Below are positions 24,233 through 36,567 of a stretch of DNA of 64,000 nt, piece by piece. The notes below the pieces were generated by a model. That model searched no databases and was not told where the DNA came from. It was given only the letters and a program-made list of their open reading frames with translations. The stretch comes from Brevipalpus yothersi (lineage: Eukaryota > Arthropoda > Arachnida > Trombidiformes > Tenuipalpidae), in contig QZCP01000423.1 of the NCBI GenBank assembly GCA_003956705.1, positions 1 to 64,000 of the forward strand, read 5' to 3'. Numbering within the stretch: the first letter of the stretch is position 1; every line of letters begins with the position of its first letter. The translations under genes were made by a program, and so were the position numbers.

Positions 24233-25097
24233 TAAAGAAGCCCAGTTGTGCCTCCGTTTCTCGGTTTCATAGAGTCTGGTAAATAACTGATGTGGATTCC
24301 AACCTTTTGTAATAAAAACGACGTCTATTCTCAACCAAATTCGTAACCTATCATTAAGCACAATCTTGACAATTCTGATTTAACCAATTTAATTGATGTT
24401 TACCTCCTTTTCATTAAAGATATGAAACTATTAGGTAAAATTTCTCACATTAAAAAATAAGATGAACGCTATCTGATCGCTGAGTAACTTTTTTGAAGGG
24501 GACATTATCTTAATGCTCTGATTCTAAGTCTCGGAACTCAATGTCTCAGTTTATTCTCTCAGATGGTTTTATCAATTGATGATACGCAATATGAAGTGAT
24601 GCTGGTTCTTGTGGGAATATTGCACAACAATAAATTCCAATCTATACTCTAATGAACCATTTACGATTCCGTTTGTAATTTTTTTCATGATTGATAAGTT
24701 CATCAATGCAACCACTCTAGCAAAATTCTTCCTTATCAGAGAGAAAATATCGTGATAATCATCGAATAGCATCTCTGTAACCTCTTCATAAGAAACCTCA
24801 TTCAAGATAAAAATCCGCATTACGGTTGAATTGTAGATTGTTGTAAATATCAATCCCTGGTGAAGTATTCTGACCAAAATTTGAATAGAACTAAAGGTAT
24901 TCTTTTCCGATCTTTGAAAAAATTTTTCATTTATTCTAATCTATTCAAATGAATCTACATCTAATGGGACCTGACATTACAGAGTCAGCATCAACTAAAC
25001 TACTAGAAAAAAATGTTCCTTCAGACTCTTGGAATACGAAGAGAGCTTCAGATGAGAGCATTCTATCGATAAGGAATTCATGTGTATACTCAGTTCA

Positions 25098-26182
25098 TTA
25101 CAATTCTTTCTTCTTGGTGTAAGTTTTGGCTCTGGTGCCAGTTGCTACAATTCCACCGGAAATGTCACACAGGGCATTCACATTGTAGACAAAAACTTGA
25201 GGCTTTCGAAGTATGTGACAAGTTTCCGTATCACCATAAAAAGGATTACCTGAGAATATGTATTGATCAGATTAACCTTTCGTTTTTGCAAATCAACTCT
25301 ACAACTTTTCAGAACTCACCATCAAGACGAACTCTTTTAAAACGCTCGACTGCCGGTACATGGAAACGGTAGAGCTCATTGTTCTCCAAATTGATTTCTT
25401 TCAGTTTTGGCATATTATCGAAGCAATCATAACCAACAGTTCCAATTTGATTGCCTGACAAATCCAATCGTTCTAGAGATGGAAACTTATTATTCTTTTT
25501 TAACTGGAGAGATTGAATTCGAAAACCGTTGATTTTCAGTTCTTCCAGATTAGGAGCCAAATCATAATTGAAATCATACCATGGATCAGCAGCTCTTCCA
25601 CTTATCAAAACCAATGTTTTAAGACTGTCACTGAATAGTAATTCATCCAGTCTTACATGATATTGAAGTTTCAAGAGACATTCTTCCAATCGGATATGCT
25701 TGAAGTTGTAGCTTCGAAGTCCAGTTGAGCCAAGAATCAAATCATTTTTGATGACCGTTAGAGAAGTTACATTATTTTGTCTCTCAGATTCATCATGGTC
25801 ATGATAACTTGAAAATGGAACACTGAACAGAATCAAGTGATCCATATCGATGTGCTCCGATGGAAGTCGGAATGAGCGGAGCTCTTCATCTTTTCGAGCA
25901 GTATTTGCCAAAAGTAGGGTATTGAATGGGCCATGTTTAAGACAATCGCTAACACCATCTCCCACCTCTTTATCATAATTGGAAATGTCAATAATGAGGC
26001 TTTTTCGATCCGCTTAGGAGAGAGAAAATGAATAATTACTAAGCTCGCAACGGACTATTGACCAACTTACGATTATCAGAGCCATAAAATTTACACAATT
26101 CGGAGCTAACACTTGTGTTTAACTGCAATGGGGTTGTAAAGCATATCAGGGTGTAGTAACACATACTGTTCCAAATGGTCAT
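25098..26182 (-). CDS. secreted leucine-rich-repeat protein
   Basis: Three exons in minus order, 26182-26071, 26012-25320 and 25249-25098, give about 318 residues. The first encodes a short signal peptide (MTIWNSMCYYTLICF), then an N-terminal cap with cysteines (SSELCKFYG, VSDCLKHG). Leucine-rich repeats follow, the clearest being APNLEELKINGFRIQSL, FPSLERLDLSGNQIGTV and MPKLKEINLENNELYRF. The C-terminal cap starts RLDGNPFYGDTETCHIL, with a second cysteine in NALCDISGG. There is no membrane span after the cap and the end is basic, so secretion into the extracellular space is expected. Insect relatives act in adhesion or axon guidance (chaoptin, connectin and similar), but repeat number and lack of an anchor prevent a specific name. 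Confidence 0.78.
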
Positions 26183-27059
26183 GACTAACGGTGAAAATAG
26201 ATTCAAACTTATTCAAAATATTCAGATTGGTGGATGACTGTTGGAGAAAGAGATAGATCAAAAAACAACTGTTCTCTAGAACAAATGATTGAGTTGTGGT
26301 ATCATATTTTGCCGATCGTGTAGAGAGTTAATAAGGTGAAAGATTAATGAGATGGTAACGACTCTAATTTTAGGAGAAGATCTAAAATGATTCTGTTCTC
26401 ATCAAATCAGAATTAACCACATCATCACTTCGCTTATCATTTGAGCGAATTTCGAGGGTCTTGGGAGCCTGTAAGCTATTGCATTTGGTCGAGCAATTTT
26501 TGGCTCGGTATCCAAAGGCAATTGAAACGCTATGCATCTCATCAAATAATAAAGTACTCGAAAAAAAACTTTTTCAACCCTGAGACTTTCGTCTTCAGCC
26601 TTTGATCGTATTCCGATCAGATAAAAATGTCATTCCAAGTGGAGAAGAGATATATCTATGAGGAGTCTTGCCTTCGCATTGGTCATACGATTTTAGGCTA
26701 AGACTTTTCATTTGCATATCAATCAAGATATACGCTCTTTACTCATGAGATAGTAATCGATTATGAGACTGTGGCAATAAAAATCTAGCATCAATAGGGC
26801 TACAGAACTTTTGGAAATTCGAAGTTTCATGATACATTCTGTGGCTGATATAATAGAACTATTTAGACACAAATGAGCGATTGATGAGCGTTCGGAAGAT
26901 CTCGGTATTTCTTTGCTATAAAGTCTGTTGGAAAGCATGGATCAGAATGAGTTTTTTAATTTGTTTTTGTATGAAAAAGGATTTGAAAGAATAAAGGTAT
27001 TCTATCGACACGAATTCAGTGATTTTTGGATGGATAAACAATGGTATTCAGAGTAATAA
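26183..27059. other. spacer between LRR gene and STOML2
   Basis: The 5' flank of the LRR gene and 3' flank of STOML2. No exon recognised; AT-rich with no notable repeat. Confidence 0.5.
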
Positions 27060-28294
27060 TCAAGGCTTGCCGTCTACTTCATCATCATCATCGGGACCAC
27101 TATTAAATTCATCAAAAGGATCTATGGGCTCCATAGGCCTTCTCGTTGGTAAATCTTCTTGTAGATGCTGAGATTTCGAGATGTTGTTATAAATATGAAG
27201 TGCCTAGGAAAAATTGAAATGAGAGATGGTAAGTTGTTTTCTATCGGAGATTTATTTTTTATAAATGGTAAAAGTTACTCACCTGACCAACCATACCAGC
27301 TACATTACCCGAATCTGTGGGTAATATCAAAGTACTTGACTTTTTGGCTAGATTTCCGAATGCTTTTACATACTCTTCAGCCACATAGAGAGATGCAGCA
27401 TCTTTAAAAACCAAAAAAATACAAATTAATTAATCAAACAATAATAATGGCATGAGCTCAAGTAATAAAATGAAGTTTTAAAATATTACCTGTTGCTCCG
27501 TTTTGTAGTACTTCGCTAACTCTTTTGTAAGACATTGCTCTAGCATTTGCTCGCGCGAGAATCGCACTGGCTTCACCTTGTGCTAAATTAATCTGTTCAA
27601 TTTTGATAGCCTCTGATGACAAAATTTTGGCTCTTTTTTCACCTTCAGCAACATTGATATCTGCTTCTCTTCTACCTTCTGATTCCAATACGACAGCTCT
27701 CTTCTTTCTTTCAGCTTCGACCTGCATTTGCATAGCCTCTTGAACTCTCTCTGGTAACTTGATATCTCTTATTTCGTAACGAAGACATGTTGTTCCCCAT
27801 GCTTGAGCTGCTTTATTTATGGCCTCAACAATCGATATGTTGATGGTTTCTCTTTCTTTGAATACCGTGTCCAAAGTGATTTTTCCTATTTCAGATCTCA
27901 TGGTAGTTTGGGCTAATTGAGTAATCGCATATTCAGGATCTTCTACACCATATGAGGCACGATACGGATCTTCGACTCGTAAATACAGAACACCATCTAT
28001 CCTTAAAGTTACATTGTCCGATGTGACAGCCGATTGTTGGGGTATCTCGATGGCTTGTTCCTTCAAAATTTGAACATACTTGACACGATCCAGTATGGGT
28101 AATAGTATATTGAGACCAGGCTCACATATTTGATGAAATTTACCCATTCGCTCGATTACCCATGCTTCTTGTTGTGGAACAAAAACAATCACTGTGTTGG
28201 TTGGCAAACTATATCTAAAACGTACTGAATTTTTCAGATGAACCTCAGAAGCTAATCTTAAACTACGAACAATTCCTCTTGAAATTGGTATCAT
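27060..28294 (-). CDS. Stoml2: Stomatin-like protein 2, mitochondrial
   Basis: Three exons in minus order, 28294-27490, 27401-27283 and 27203-27060, about 355 residues. It is a SPFH/prohibitin-domain scaffold on the inner mitochondrial membrane that binds cardiolipin and prohibitins and organises respiratory complexes and mitochondrial translation. Motifs: VFVPQQEAWVIERMGKFH opens the SPFH domain; LPILDRVKYVQ, SAVTSDNVTLRIDGVLYL, GVEDPEYAITQLAQTTMR and LRYEIRDIKLP follow; then a coiled coil with VEAERKKRAVVLESEG. The chosen methionine starts a basic, hydroxylated stretch (ISRGIVRSLRLASEVHLKNS) suited to mitochondrial import. Frame continues upstream without ATG to 28327. The C-terminus is acidic (GPDDDDEVD). 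Confidence 0.94.
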
Positions 28295-28983
28295 ATTGTA
28301 TGCGTCTATTCCTCCAAGTGCAAACACACACCACAGCTCAACAAATAATCGGGGACCAGATACAAAATTTGGTGATGAACAAGATGATGAAGAAATTAAT
28401 TGGACTAGAATTTAAACCCTCCAAAAACAATACACTCAAACCACTTTTCAAGAGAAAGTCAAGAAAACCATGTGTCTTGATGTACTCAAATGTTTTGATG
28501 AAGCCGGTACAGTTGTTGAGTTGACAAGCCTCAGAGAACTTTCCAAAATAAAACACAATTACGCACTGATCCACTGGTAAATCAAGACGGTCTTTTCACA
28601 GCAAACTCACTATTAAAATTAATATCACCCACAAGTGAGAATTGTGTGCCTATTTTAATGATGATTATTTTTCCAATCGAAAACGACTCAGATTCACATG
28701 TGTGTACATTCAAAAGTTCATAATATGAACTTAATATCCTGAGGCAATATATCTGAATCATCTCATCAAAATATCGAGTCTTGCTGCAACCATGTTGACA
28801 ATGGAAGCAATGAAACTCACATTTTCATTGATCATATAAAAGTGTGCTTTTTGTGTGTGGAATCATGTGCTCATTGTTTTAATCGTAAATGTGTGTATGT
28901 GTTAATTGAATTAAAATTGAATTGATCAATTCGTAGGTGTATCCTGTACCACAGAGAATAGTATTGTAGAAGTGTGTATCGAT
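28295..28983. promoter_or_regulatory. divergent intergenic promoter interval of STOML2 and METAP2
   Basis: The two start codons face away from each other across 689 bp, and no other coding region intervenes. The interval should hold both promoters and 5' UTRs. I cannot pick transcription starts from the sequence; bidirectional control is an inference from arrangement. Confidence 0.5.
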
Positions 28984-30911
28984 ATGAATCAAGTGAGTGA
29001 AAAAGAAGAAAAGACTCTCAAAACACTGCCCATTAATGGTGATGCTGATGATGGCAAGGCTGATGATGATACTGGGACAACCGAATCAGTAGCGGCTAGT
29101 AAGAAGAAAAAGAAGAAGAAGAAGAAACCATCGGGAACCAATTCGGAAGCCAGTGTTAAGGTATGATGACATGATTGATTATGTATCAGGTTGAAACCGT
29201 AGAGTGTGGTGATGATGATTGTTGTGATTGAGTATATACACTCTTGGGTGGATATGAGATTGATCGTTTTTTTCGATTTAATGCTCAGGAGAACGATGGC
29301 CAAACTGGTACAGGTGATGGAAATGATGGAAATGATGGTGGTGAAGATGGTGAAGAGGAACACATTGATGGTGAAAATGGTACCGTAAATGGAGCTGCTA
29401 CTGGGATCAAGAAGAAAAAGAAGAAGAAACCTAAAAGTAAAACCAGTAACACTGGGTCCACAGCATCTAAACAAACGGTTCCACCATCAATACCCATCAG
29501 TGATCTATTTCCAGATGAAAATTTTCCAATCGGTGAGATTCAAGATTATCCAAAAGTAAATGATAAGTAAGTTGTCAAGAAGGTTCGCTTGATAGTATGT
29601 GTTGACTATGTCGACTAATCGTATCAATAATCCTAGTCGGACTGCTATGGATCGAACTACTAATCCTGAGAAGAAAGCTATGGAATTGGCAGATTCAGAT
29701 CTTTATAAGCATCTGAGACAAGCATCTGAAGCCCATCGACAAACTCGTAAATATATGCAGGAGTATATCAAACCTGGAATGAAAATGATACACATTTGGT
29801 GAGAATCCTTTGATATCTTTTTGTATCTTCGCCATTAACCTTGTTTTTTTTCAAATATTTCTAGTGAAACTCTTGAAGACATCGCTCGAAAACTCATCGG
29901 TGAAAATGGACTTGAGGCTGGTCTTGCTTTTCCAACCGGTTGTTCGCTCAATCATTGTGCAGCACATTATACACCCAATGCTGGAGACGAAACTGTATTC
30001 CAGTATGACGATGTTTGTAAAATAGATTTTGGGACTCATATAAATGGACGAATAATCGATTGTGCCTTTACGTTGACTTTCAATGAGAAGTACAACAAGC
30101 TTCTTGAAGCTGTACGTGAGGCTACAAATACGGGAATCAAGGCTGCGGGAATAGATGTTCGTCTCTGTGATATTGGTGAACAAATTCAGGAAGTAATGGA
30201 GTCGTACGAAGTTGAAATTGACGGAAAAACGTATCCAGGTCAGTAACAGTTTCCGGATAATCTTTGTAAATAATTGATAAACAATTTTTACATCCTACAG
30301 TAAAAGCCATTAGAAATTTGAATGGACATTCAATCGGTCCATATCGTATTCATGCTGGAAAAACTGTTCCCAGTGTCAGGGGTGGGGACCAAACGATAAT
30401 GGAGGTTAGTTTCCAGATTTTTCATCATTTATCCCTCAAGAAAAATCTAGGAAACATTTTTTAAGTTGTTTTTTCTTCTAGGAAGGGGAAATCTACGCTA
30501 TCGAGACATTCGGTAGTACTGGAAAAGGTTATGTGCATGATGACCAAGAATGTTCCCATTACATGAAGAACTATGATGTCGGATTCACTTCTTTGCGGTG
30601 AGTTATTGAGAGAAGAAAGTTCATCAGCAGTTTTCTTATTTTCATCATCACTTTACAGGACTGGAAAGTCTCGACAACTTCTAAGCGTTATAAGTCAACA
30701 CTTTGGAACTCTAGCTTTTTGTCGCCGTTGGTTAGATAGACTTGGGCAGACAAAATATCTACTCGCATTGAATGATCTCTGTAACAAAGGAGTTGTTGAT
30801 CCCTATCCTCCTCTCTGCGATATCAAGCGAAGTTATACAGCTCAATTTGAGCACACGATTATTCTTAGACCAACATGTAAAGAAGTTGTCAGCAGAGGAG
30901 ATGACTATTAA
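28984..30911 (+). CDS. Metap2: Methionine aminopeptidase 2
   Basis: Seven exons: 28984-29160, 29289-29566, 29637-29798, 29865-30238, 30301-30404, 30482-30597 and 30659-30911, giving about 487 residues, the usual length. The cytosolic, ribosome-associated enzyme removes initiator methionine from nascent chains and binds eIF2. Two polylysine blocks (ASKKKKKKKKKPSG and GIKKKKKKKPKS) separated by acidic repeats are the family's N-terminal signature. Catalytic residues are all visible: His in LNHCAAHYTPN, Asp in KIDFGTHINGRIIDC (two metal ligands), His in GPYRIHAGKTVP, Glu in YAIETFGSTG and Glu in QFEHTII. The start codon is the first ATG of the open frame. Confidence 0.97.
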
Positions 30912-31519
30912 TGTCTTTTTCGCTCTCTTCGCTTCAATGTTGCTAATGTGTCTAAGACGTTTCAGTCAGAGCCGATTTTTTAAGGTGAAACAATTCCGAG
31001 AAAATTCAAACTTTCACTCGTTGATCCTTAAAGCTTTTCAAAACAATCGTAAATTAATGCTTAAATAAGACCCTGTCGATTAGTGGGAGGTAACCCATCA
31101 CTGAATGACAGTTCAAAATTTAAACAGTTGAATTGTATGTACTCATTCGAAAGAGTATGTCATCTCCTCTAATCACTTTGAAAAACAATGTAGCATATGG
31201 TGTTCCACGGAAAACCGTTCAAATAAAATCTTTCTTGTGAAAAGAAACTCAAAGGTTATTGCCATTCCCTCACTTTTTGACTGAAATTCCATTCCTCTTC
31301 ATGGTGATGCTGTCCCATAAATTGATGGGATTTGAGCAGGAGAGTATTACCTGTGCTTTTTTCTTACTGACTGATAGCCATAATGAAAAAGACTAATTAG
31401 TGGACCAAAATTTAATGATTAGGGGCAGTGAAAATATCACGATCAACGTTTTGTTCAAACAATTTCGATCATTCGTGAGCAAAATTTTCTTATTGGAATG
31501 TGGAATAGAGAAGAGTTGA
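30912..31519. other. convergent 3' flanks
   Basis: 3' flank of METAP2 (+) and of the SAM-domain gene (-), which converge. An AATAAA lies near 31222. No coding exon recognised. Confidence 0.5.
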
Positions 31520-31849
31520 TCATTCATAAGTGGCTGCATTATAGACCTTTTTCTCTAGGTCTTTCATCTCTAATATTTCACTCTTTAATTTGAGTTTGTA
31601 GATAATACGACAAATATCATCCCGATGCTGTGCATCAGTAATTCCCATTCTCTGGAGTGTGACATCCGAAATTCTCACCAAAGATCTGCCAGTGATCTCA
31701 TGTTCAACAAACTGCTGATAATACAGATCATAATATTCACCACAGTGTCTCTTGAGCCATTTCATAACATCAGTATTGTTCCAGAAGAATACTGGCTTCG
31801 GTCTCTTTTCTTCCATCTGCTGTGTACCATTTCCATCTCTGGTATTCAT
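31520..31849 (-). CDS. Aveugle/SAMD10-12-like SAM-domain protein
   Basis: A single exon of 109 residues. Almost the entire protein is one SAM domain: VFFWNNTDVMKWLKRHCGEYY, then FVEHEITGRSLVRISD, TLQRMGITD and the final helix with IIYKLKLKSEILEMKDLEKK. Length and motifs closely fit Drosophila aveugle (hyphen), a small adaptor that joins CNK to KSR and is required for RAF activation downstream of RAS; vertebrate counterparts are SAMD10/SAMD12. This assignment is from family memory. The start ATG is the first in frame and an N-terminal polar segment precedes the domain, as in aveugle. No introns are visible within the coding part. Confidence 0.87.
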   Translation of the reverse strand: MNTRDGNGTQQMEEKRPKPVFFWNNTDVMKWLKRHCGEYYDLYYQQFVEHEITGRSLVRISDVTLQRMGITDAQHRDDICRIIYKLKLKSEILEMKDLEKKVYNAATYE

Positions 31850-32864
31850 TTTCGATTTAAAGTATTTATGATTTATTAGGATAATTTAGAAGTATTGTTC
31901 CCAGAAGTGATGGTAAGTCTCAGGATGATTTCTACCTGGAGAGTAGAGATGAGAGTGTCAAATATCCTTTTCTCAATTTATTCATTTTCATGAGCCATTT
32001 TTCTGAATGAAACAAAATTGAGAACAAACAATTGATGGGAGATTCTAGTTTATTTAACGAAAATATATTCTGATTCGAAATATTCGAAGATCAGGGAAGA
32101 TCAATCATATTAGACTAGAAAATTGCTATAATCAGTGATGAGAAGCGAAAATTAACAAAGGAAAAAATTGCAATTAGTTTTTATTCCCTAAATATAATAT
32201 CTAGGAGAACTCGTGAAGTTTTCTGGCTAAAATTGTTTTGCAGATCGTTTTCTCAATTTTATATTAAAATCAAAATAAAATAATTGTGAAATGAAAAGAC
32301 TTACTTCATCAAGACTTTAATTCAATCACTGGAATCAATCAATGGAACTGTTCAATCATTTGTTCGATTTGCTCAACTATACACAGAAAGACAATTAATT
32401 CATCACAATTTGAATCACAAAATTGATGAGATCAAAACATGATCACGGTAAATTTGAAATAAACCTCAAAATCTTGTAACAATCAAAACATCTCATTCAA
32501 GCACAGCTGGAAAACATTCCATCGAAAAGCATGCTCTTGTTTTGTTGATGTTTTCATTCTGATAAGCTTGCGGCATGTCCGAAGACTGCGGTATTTAAAT
32601 TAATTACTGTTCTTCAGTATTTGTCCTGCTGATTTTTGTAATACTTCCACTAAATATCTAGTCACCGATATGAACAATTTTGGTTCTTTGTGATGTGAAT
32701 ATTTAGGCATTTGGAGAGTGAATTGTTTGGGTATTCAAATGTGATATGAGATTGATGAATCAAAGCAATAGACTGAAAAGCTCGTCTGTGATATCAGTTT
32801 GTTTTGGAAGTTGTCTGGTTTTCATACTTTGGACAATAATATTCGCTCTTGATAATTGATAGTG
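31850..32864. other. divergent spacer between the SAM-domain gene and HDHD3
   Basis: About 1 kb between the two divergently transcribed starts. No exon recognised; AT-rich with no repeat that I could define. Confidence 0.5.
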
Positions 32865-33632
32865 ATGGCGGCTAGATCTTTAACTAAATTGATCACTTTT
32901 GATGCCACAAACACGCTTCTCCGGATCAAGACTTCGGTTGGACATGAATATTGTGCTGTTGCCAAAATGTATGGTCTTAAAGGAGCCGATAATCAAGAAA
33001 TGTGTGACCGTGTGGATAAAAACTTTAAAACTGTGGTCAAAGAAATGAAACAAGAGTCACCAATGTATGGTGTTAATCAAGGAACCACAAACCTTCGATG
33101 GTGGTCCGAAGTGGTGAAAAGAGTTCTCCTCAGAACGGAGTTTCCTGACTTGACGAGTGATGATGCAAGGATCGATCAGATTTCTGTTCATTTATATAAA
33201 GTTTTTTCAACTTCTGAGCCTTATGAGCTGATCGATGGTGTCAAAGCAATTCTTAAATTTTTGAAGATTGCAGTTCCTAGACTGAAATTGGGTGTTATTA
33301 GTAATTCAGATGAAAGACTGGACGTAGTTCTAGCACAATTAGGAGTTAGACACTTTTTTAATTTTTTGGTACTTCCACAGCTTGATAAAGTTGAAAAACC
33401 TAATCCGGAAGCCTTCGCATTAGCTCTCAAGAAAGCAAATATGAACGACCCTTCTCAAGCTCTACATGTTGGAGATAGTGTTGAAAAAGATTATCTGGCG
33501 GCCAAACATTGCTCATGGAATGCTGCATTGATTGATAATACCAGAAAATCGTTAGCCCGTAAAGATATTGATCAGAAAGACGTTATCAAAACTATTCAAG
33601 ATTTAACAAGTGTACCATTTTTCAAATTATAA
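32865..33632 (+). CDS. HAD-like hydrolase HDHD3 / rhythmically expressed gene 2 family
   Basis: A single exon of about 255 residues, typical of the family. HAD motif I is LITFDATNTLLRI; FDxTNTL, rather than the usual DxDxT, is what I recall for insect Reg-2 proteins, so the general acid/base aspartate appears to be naturally absent. Motif II is LGVISNSDERL, the lysine motif is KVEKPNPEAFALAL and motif IV is HVGDSVEKDYLAAKHCSWNAALID. The natural substrate is unknown; Reg-2 was named for circadian mRNA cycling in flies. The frame extends three codons upstream without an ATG, so I start at the ATG at 32865. An intron-free gene is unusual in this window. Confidence 0.9.
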   Translation: MAARSLTKLITFDATNTLLRIKTSVGHEYCAVAKMYGLKGADNQEMCDRVDKNFKTVVKEMKQESPMYGVNQGTTNLRWWSEVVKRVLLRTEFPDLTSDDARIDQISVHLYKVFSTSEPYELIDGVKAILKFLKIAVPRLKLGVISNSDERLDVVLAQLGVRHFFNFLVLPQLDKVEKPNPEAFALALKKANMNDPSQALHVGDSVEKDYLAAKHCSWNAALIDNTRKSLARKDIDQKDVIKTIQDLTSVPFFKL

Positions 33633-34678
33633 TTTTATCCTAAGAATTGAATTTGCCATAGTATCTGATCTCTGATTTGAAAGCTAGATTCTAATTCAAA
33701 GCAATCTATACCTCTATCGAAGATACTTGTACATATATGTTAGAGTACAAAAAAATTTCAGTTCTCTGAACTTGGAAAATTTTTTCTTCAACTCATGCAA
33801 AACTAATTGAGACCCATATAATGGGAAACAAACTTCATTATTCAATATCTCAATTTCATGAACTTTCGATTGGCTCCAGTTATCGGTGCTTTCCTACTTG
33901 TGATTTTTGGAAGTAGAAAACGATTTTGGAAGAAAAATTTTCCAAGCAAGAACTGATTGGAATTGATACTGATCTGATTGAGACTTTCGAAAACTATGAG
34001 GCAAATAGCTGCTCATAGTTTATGAATTTCATCCCTCTCAGGGTGACCAATAAATGGAAACATTCGTCACCCATAAGTTTCGAGCAATCTTGTTCAATAT
34101 CAGATAAATTAGCTGTCTATCACTATTATACTCTCGAATCTCGAACGTACATGTGTATGATGCAATCATGCTTTCGAGTTCTAGACCTAGAACTCGAGAT
34201 ACATACAGTGCCTCCTATTGGTAAAGCCTCTTTGCATTTCATCATCATCTTCATCAACTGAATGAAACAAGATTCGGTTTCACTTTCTCACTTAAATCTG
34301 ATACATTCTGATCCGAGATGGAGTGAAGTTCATTTGCCGACATCCCTGGTTTGGCCTTGTCAAAGAATATCGTCACAGTATCGGTTAAAGAAGTGAAAGT
34401 TTCCTCTCTGCCGGTACTCACTGGCTTTGTAATTGTGGTAGCCAAACGACCACAAGATCTCCAGCTTGGAAAATAGTTGTATGACCAAATATCATTATGA
34501 CAAAGTTACTTTCGATTTGTGTTGCACTCTGAGTTCCACCTTAATGTTCTGAAGAGTTTCTCATTCCAATCATTGATCATCGTTCCTGTGATTCCAATCG
34601 TTCCTTCAACTCCAAGAACCTTGGTGAAAGTTAACCAAAAAAGAAAGTGATAGCAGCTTCTTTCCTTAGTCAAAATCA
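33633..34678. other. spacer upstream of UDP-glucose dehydrogenase
   Basis: Mostly AT-rich. On the minus strand between about 34254 and 34620 there are short open stretches in two frames (for example GDLVVVWLPQLQ) that could be decayed coding or transposon sequence, but I cannot assign a family or a gene model. Confidence 0.4.
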
Positions 34679-36398
34679 ATGGAAAAAATTAACCGAATTT
34701 GCTGTATTGGTGCAGGTTATGTTGGTGGACCAACAAGTTGTGTGATCGCACTCAAATGTCCAGATCTCCAAGTGGTAGTGGTTGACTCGAATAAGAATCG
34801 AATTGATCAATGGAATTCCGATCTTCTGCCCATATATGAGCCTGGTTTAGATGAGATTGTCAATAAGTGTCGAAACAAGAATCTTCACTTTTCTGCAGAT
34901 GTTAAAGGTGAAATCGAAGCATCCGATCTTATATTTATTTCCGTTAACACACCCACCAAATCATTCGGTATCGGGCGAGGAGAAGCTGCTGATTTAACCA
35001 ATCTAGAGGTTGTCTGTGAGTATATATACATGATCGATCTGTTCATTTGGTGAAATTTTCCTAATAATAATAGTAGTTTGAACACACTGTAACTTTTCTG
35101 ATATTTTTCAGCTCGTCTCATAGCTGACAATTCGAAATCAAGCAAAATTGTAGTCGAAAAAAGTACTGTTCCCGTTAGAGCTGCTGAAATTATCAATGGA
35201 ATTCTCAAAGCCAACCAGAAGCCGGGTTTATCATTTCAAGTTTTATCGAACCCTGAATTTCTTGCCGAAGGCACAGCTATTAATGATCTTCTCAATCCTG
35301 ATCGCATATTAATCGGCGGTGAGGAAAGTCCCGCTGGCCAGGAGGCAATAGAAAAATTAGCTGAAATTTATTCCCGATGGGTTGAGCCGGCAAAAATAAT
35401 CACCACCAACACTTGGTCTTCCGAGCTGTCAAAACTTGCAGCAAATGCAATGCTTGCCCAAAGATTGACGTTCATCAATTGCGTTTCAGGTGATTATATT
35501 TTCGTAAGACATTGACATCGACTTATTCTCTCAATATGATTTGAATACTGAAGTTTTTGATCTTGTCTATCTTTCTTAGCAATCTGTGAAGTCACTGGAG
35601 CTGATGTTTCGGAGGTTGAGAATGCTATTGGAATGGATTCTCGTATCGGTCGAAAGTATCTCAAAGCTGGATTAGGATTTGGAGGAAGCTGTTTCCAGAA
35701 AGATGTCCTGAATCTCGTCTACTTATCAAGAAGTCTCAATCTTCCTGAAATAGCTAATTTCTGGGAACAGGTAATACATGTGAATTGCTATTTCCTCCTC
35801 AAAAGACAATCTTTACTTGTTTCAGCAATGATTGATTGACGTAAGCTTCTTTCTTTTATGCTTCTCACAGATAATTGTTATGAATGATTATCAGAAGCAG
35901 CGTTTCTCCAGAAGAATATTGGAATGTTTATTCAACACAATAAAAGGAAAACGTCTAGCCATATTCGGATTTGCGTTCAAGGCTAACACCGGTGATACCC
36001 GAGAATCTCCAGCAATATATGTGTGCTGTGATTTACTGAAAGAACAAGCTGAATTATCAATTTATGATCCTAAAGTGGATCCAAAGCAAATTATGGCTGA
36101 TCTTGGTCGAGTTCTTCCAGATATGGGACAACAATTGATCAACAAGGTGCGAATTATTCCGGATCCATATGAGGCAGCCAAGAACTCACACGCTCTTGTG
36201 GTGTGTACTGAGTGGAATGAATTTAAAACTTATGATTACAAGAAAATGTACGATAGTATGATGAAACCAGCTTGGATATTCGATGGACGTATGATACTAG
36301 ATGGGAAGAGGCTACAATCAATCGGATTTCACGTTGAGGCCATAGGAAAAAGTTTTAAAAGACCATCATTTATTACGCGTTCTTTCGTTGAGAGCTGA
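34679..36398 (+). CDS. Ugdh: UDP-glucose 6-dehydrogenase
   Basis: Four exons, 34679-35015, 35112-35489, 35580-35770 and 35871-36398, giving about 477 residues. The cytosolic enzyme oxidises UDP-glucose to UDP-glucuronate with two NAD+, feeding glycosaminoglycan and glucuronide synthesis (Drosophila sugarless). Motifs in order: ICCIGAGYVGGPTS nucleotide-binding loop, NTPTKSFGIGRGEAADL, EKSTVPVRAAE, VLSNPEFLAEGTAI, NTWSSELSKLAANA, and GFGGSCFQKD with the catalytic cysteine. The C-terminal domain has GFAFKANTGDTRESPAI and CTEWNEF. The C-terminal tail is short compared with vertebrate UGDH. All junctions keep frame. Confidence 0.97.
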
Positions 36399-36567
36399 GA
36401 TGAGATTTTTGTGCCATAAGTATCTTCCTTGATGTTCGATGAAAAATCAGGAACTTTATCTATCAAAAACCGAATTAAGAGAATTTTTCTATATTTTTTT
36501 ACCTAATGGCCATGGTCATAGCGTTCATTTGGTAAGAATCTAGTTGAATTATTTTTATATCTTGTTA

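Noticed and set aside
28989..29497. Long minus-strand frames over METAP2 with poly-Phe and Ser/Pro-rich sequence
   Set aside because: They are reverse complements of the polylysine and acidic blocks of METAP2.
34254..34620. Minus-strand fragments such as GDLVVVWLPQLQ in two frames
   Set aside because: Could be decayed coding or transposon sequence, but frames change too often to model and no family could be named.
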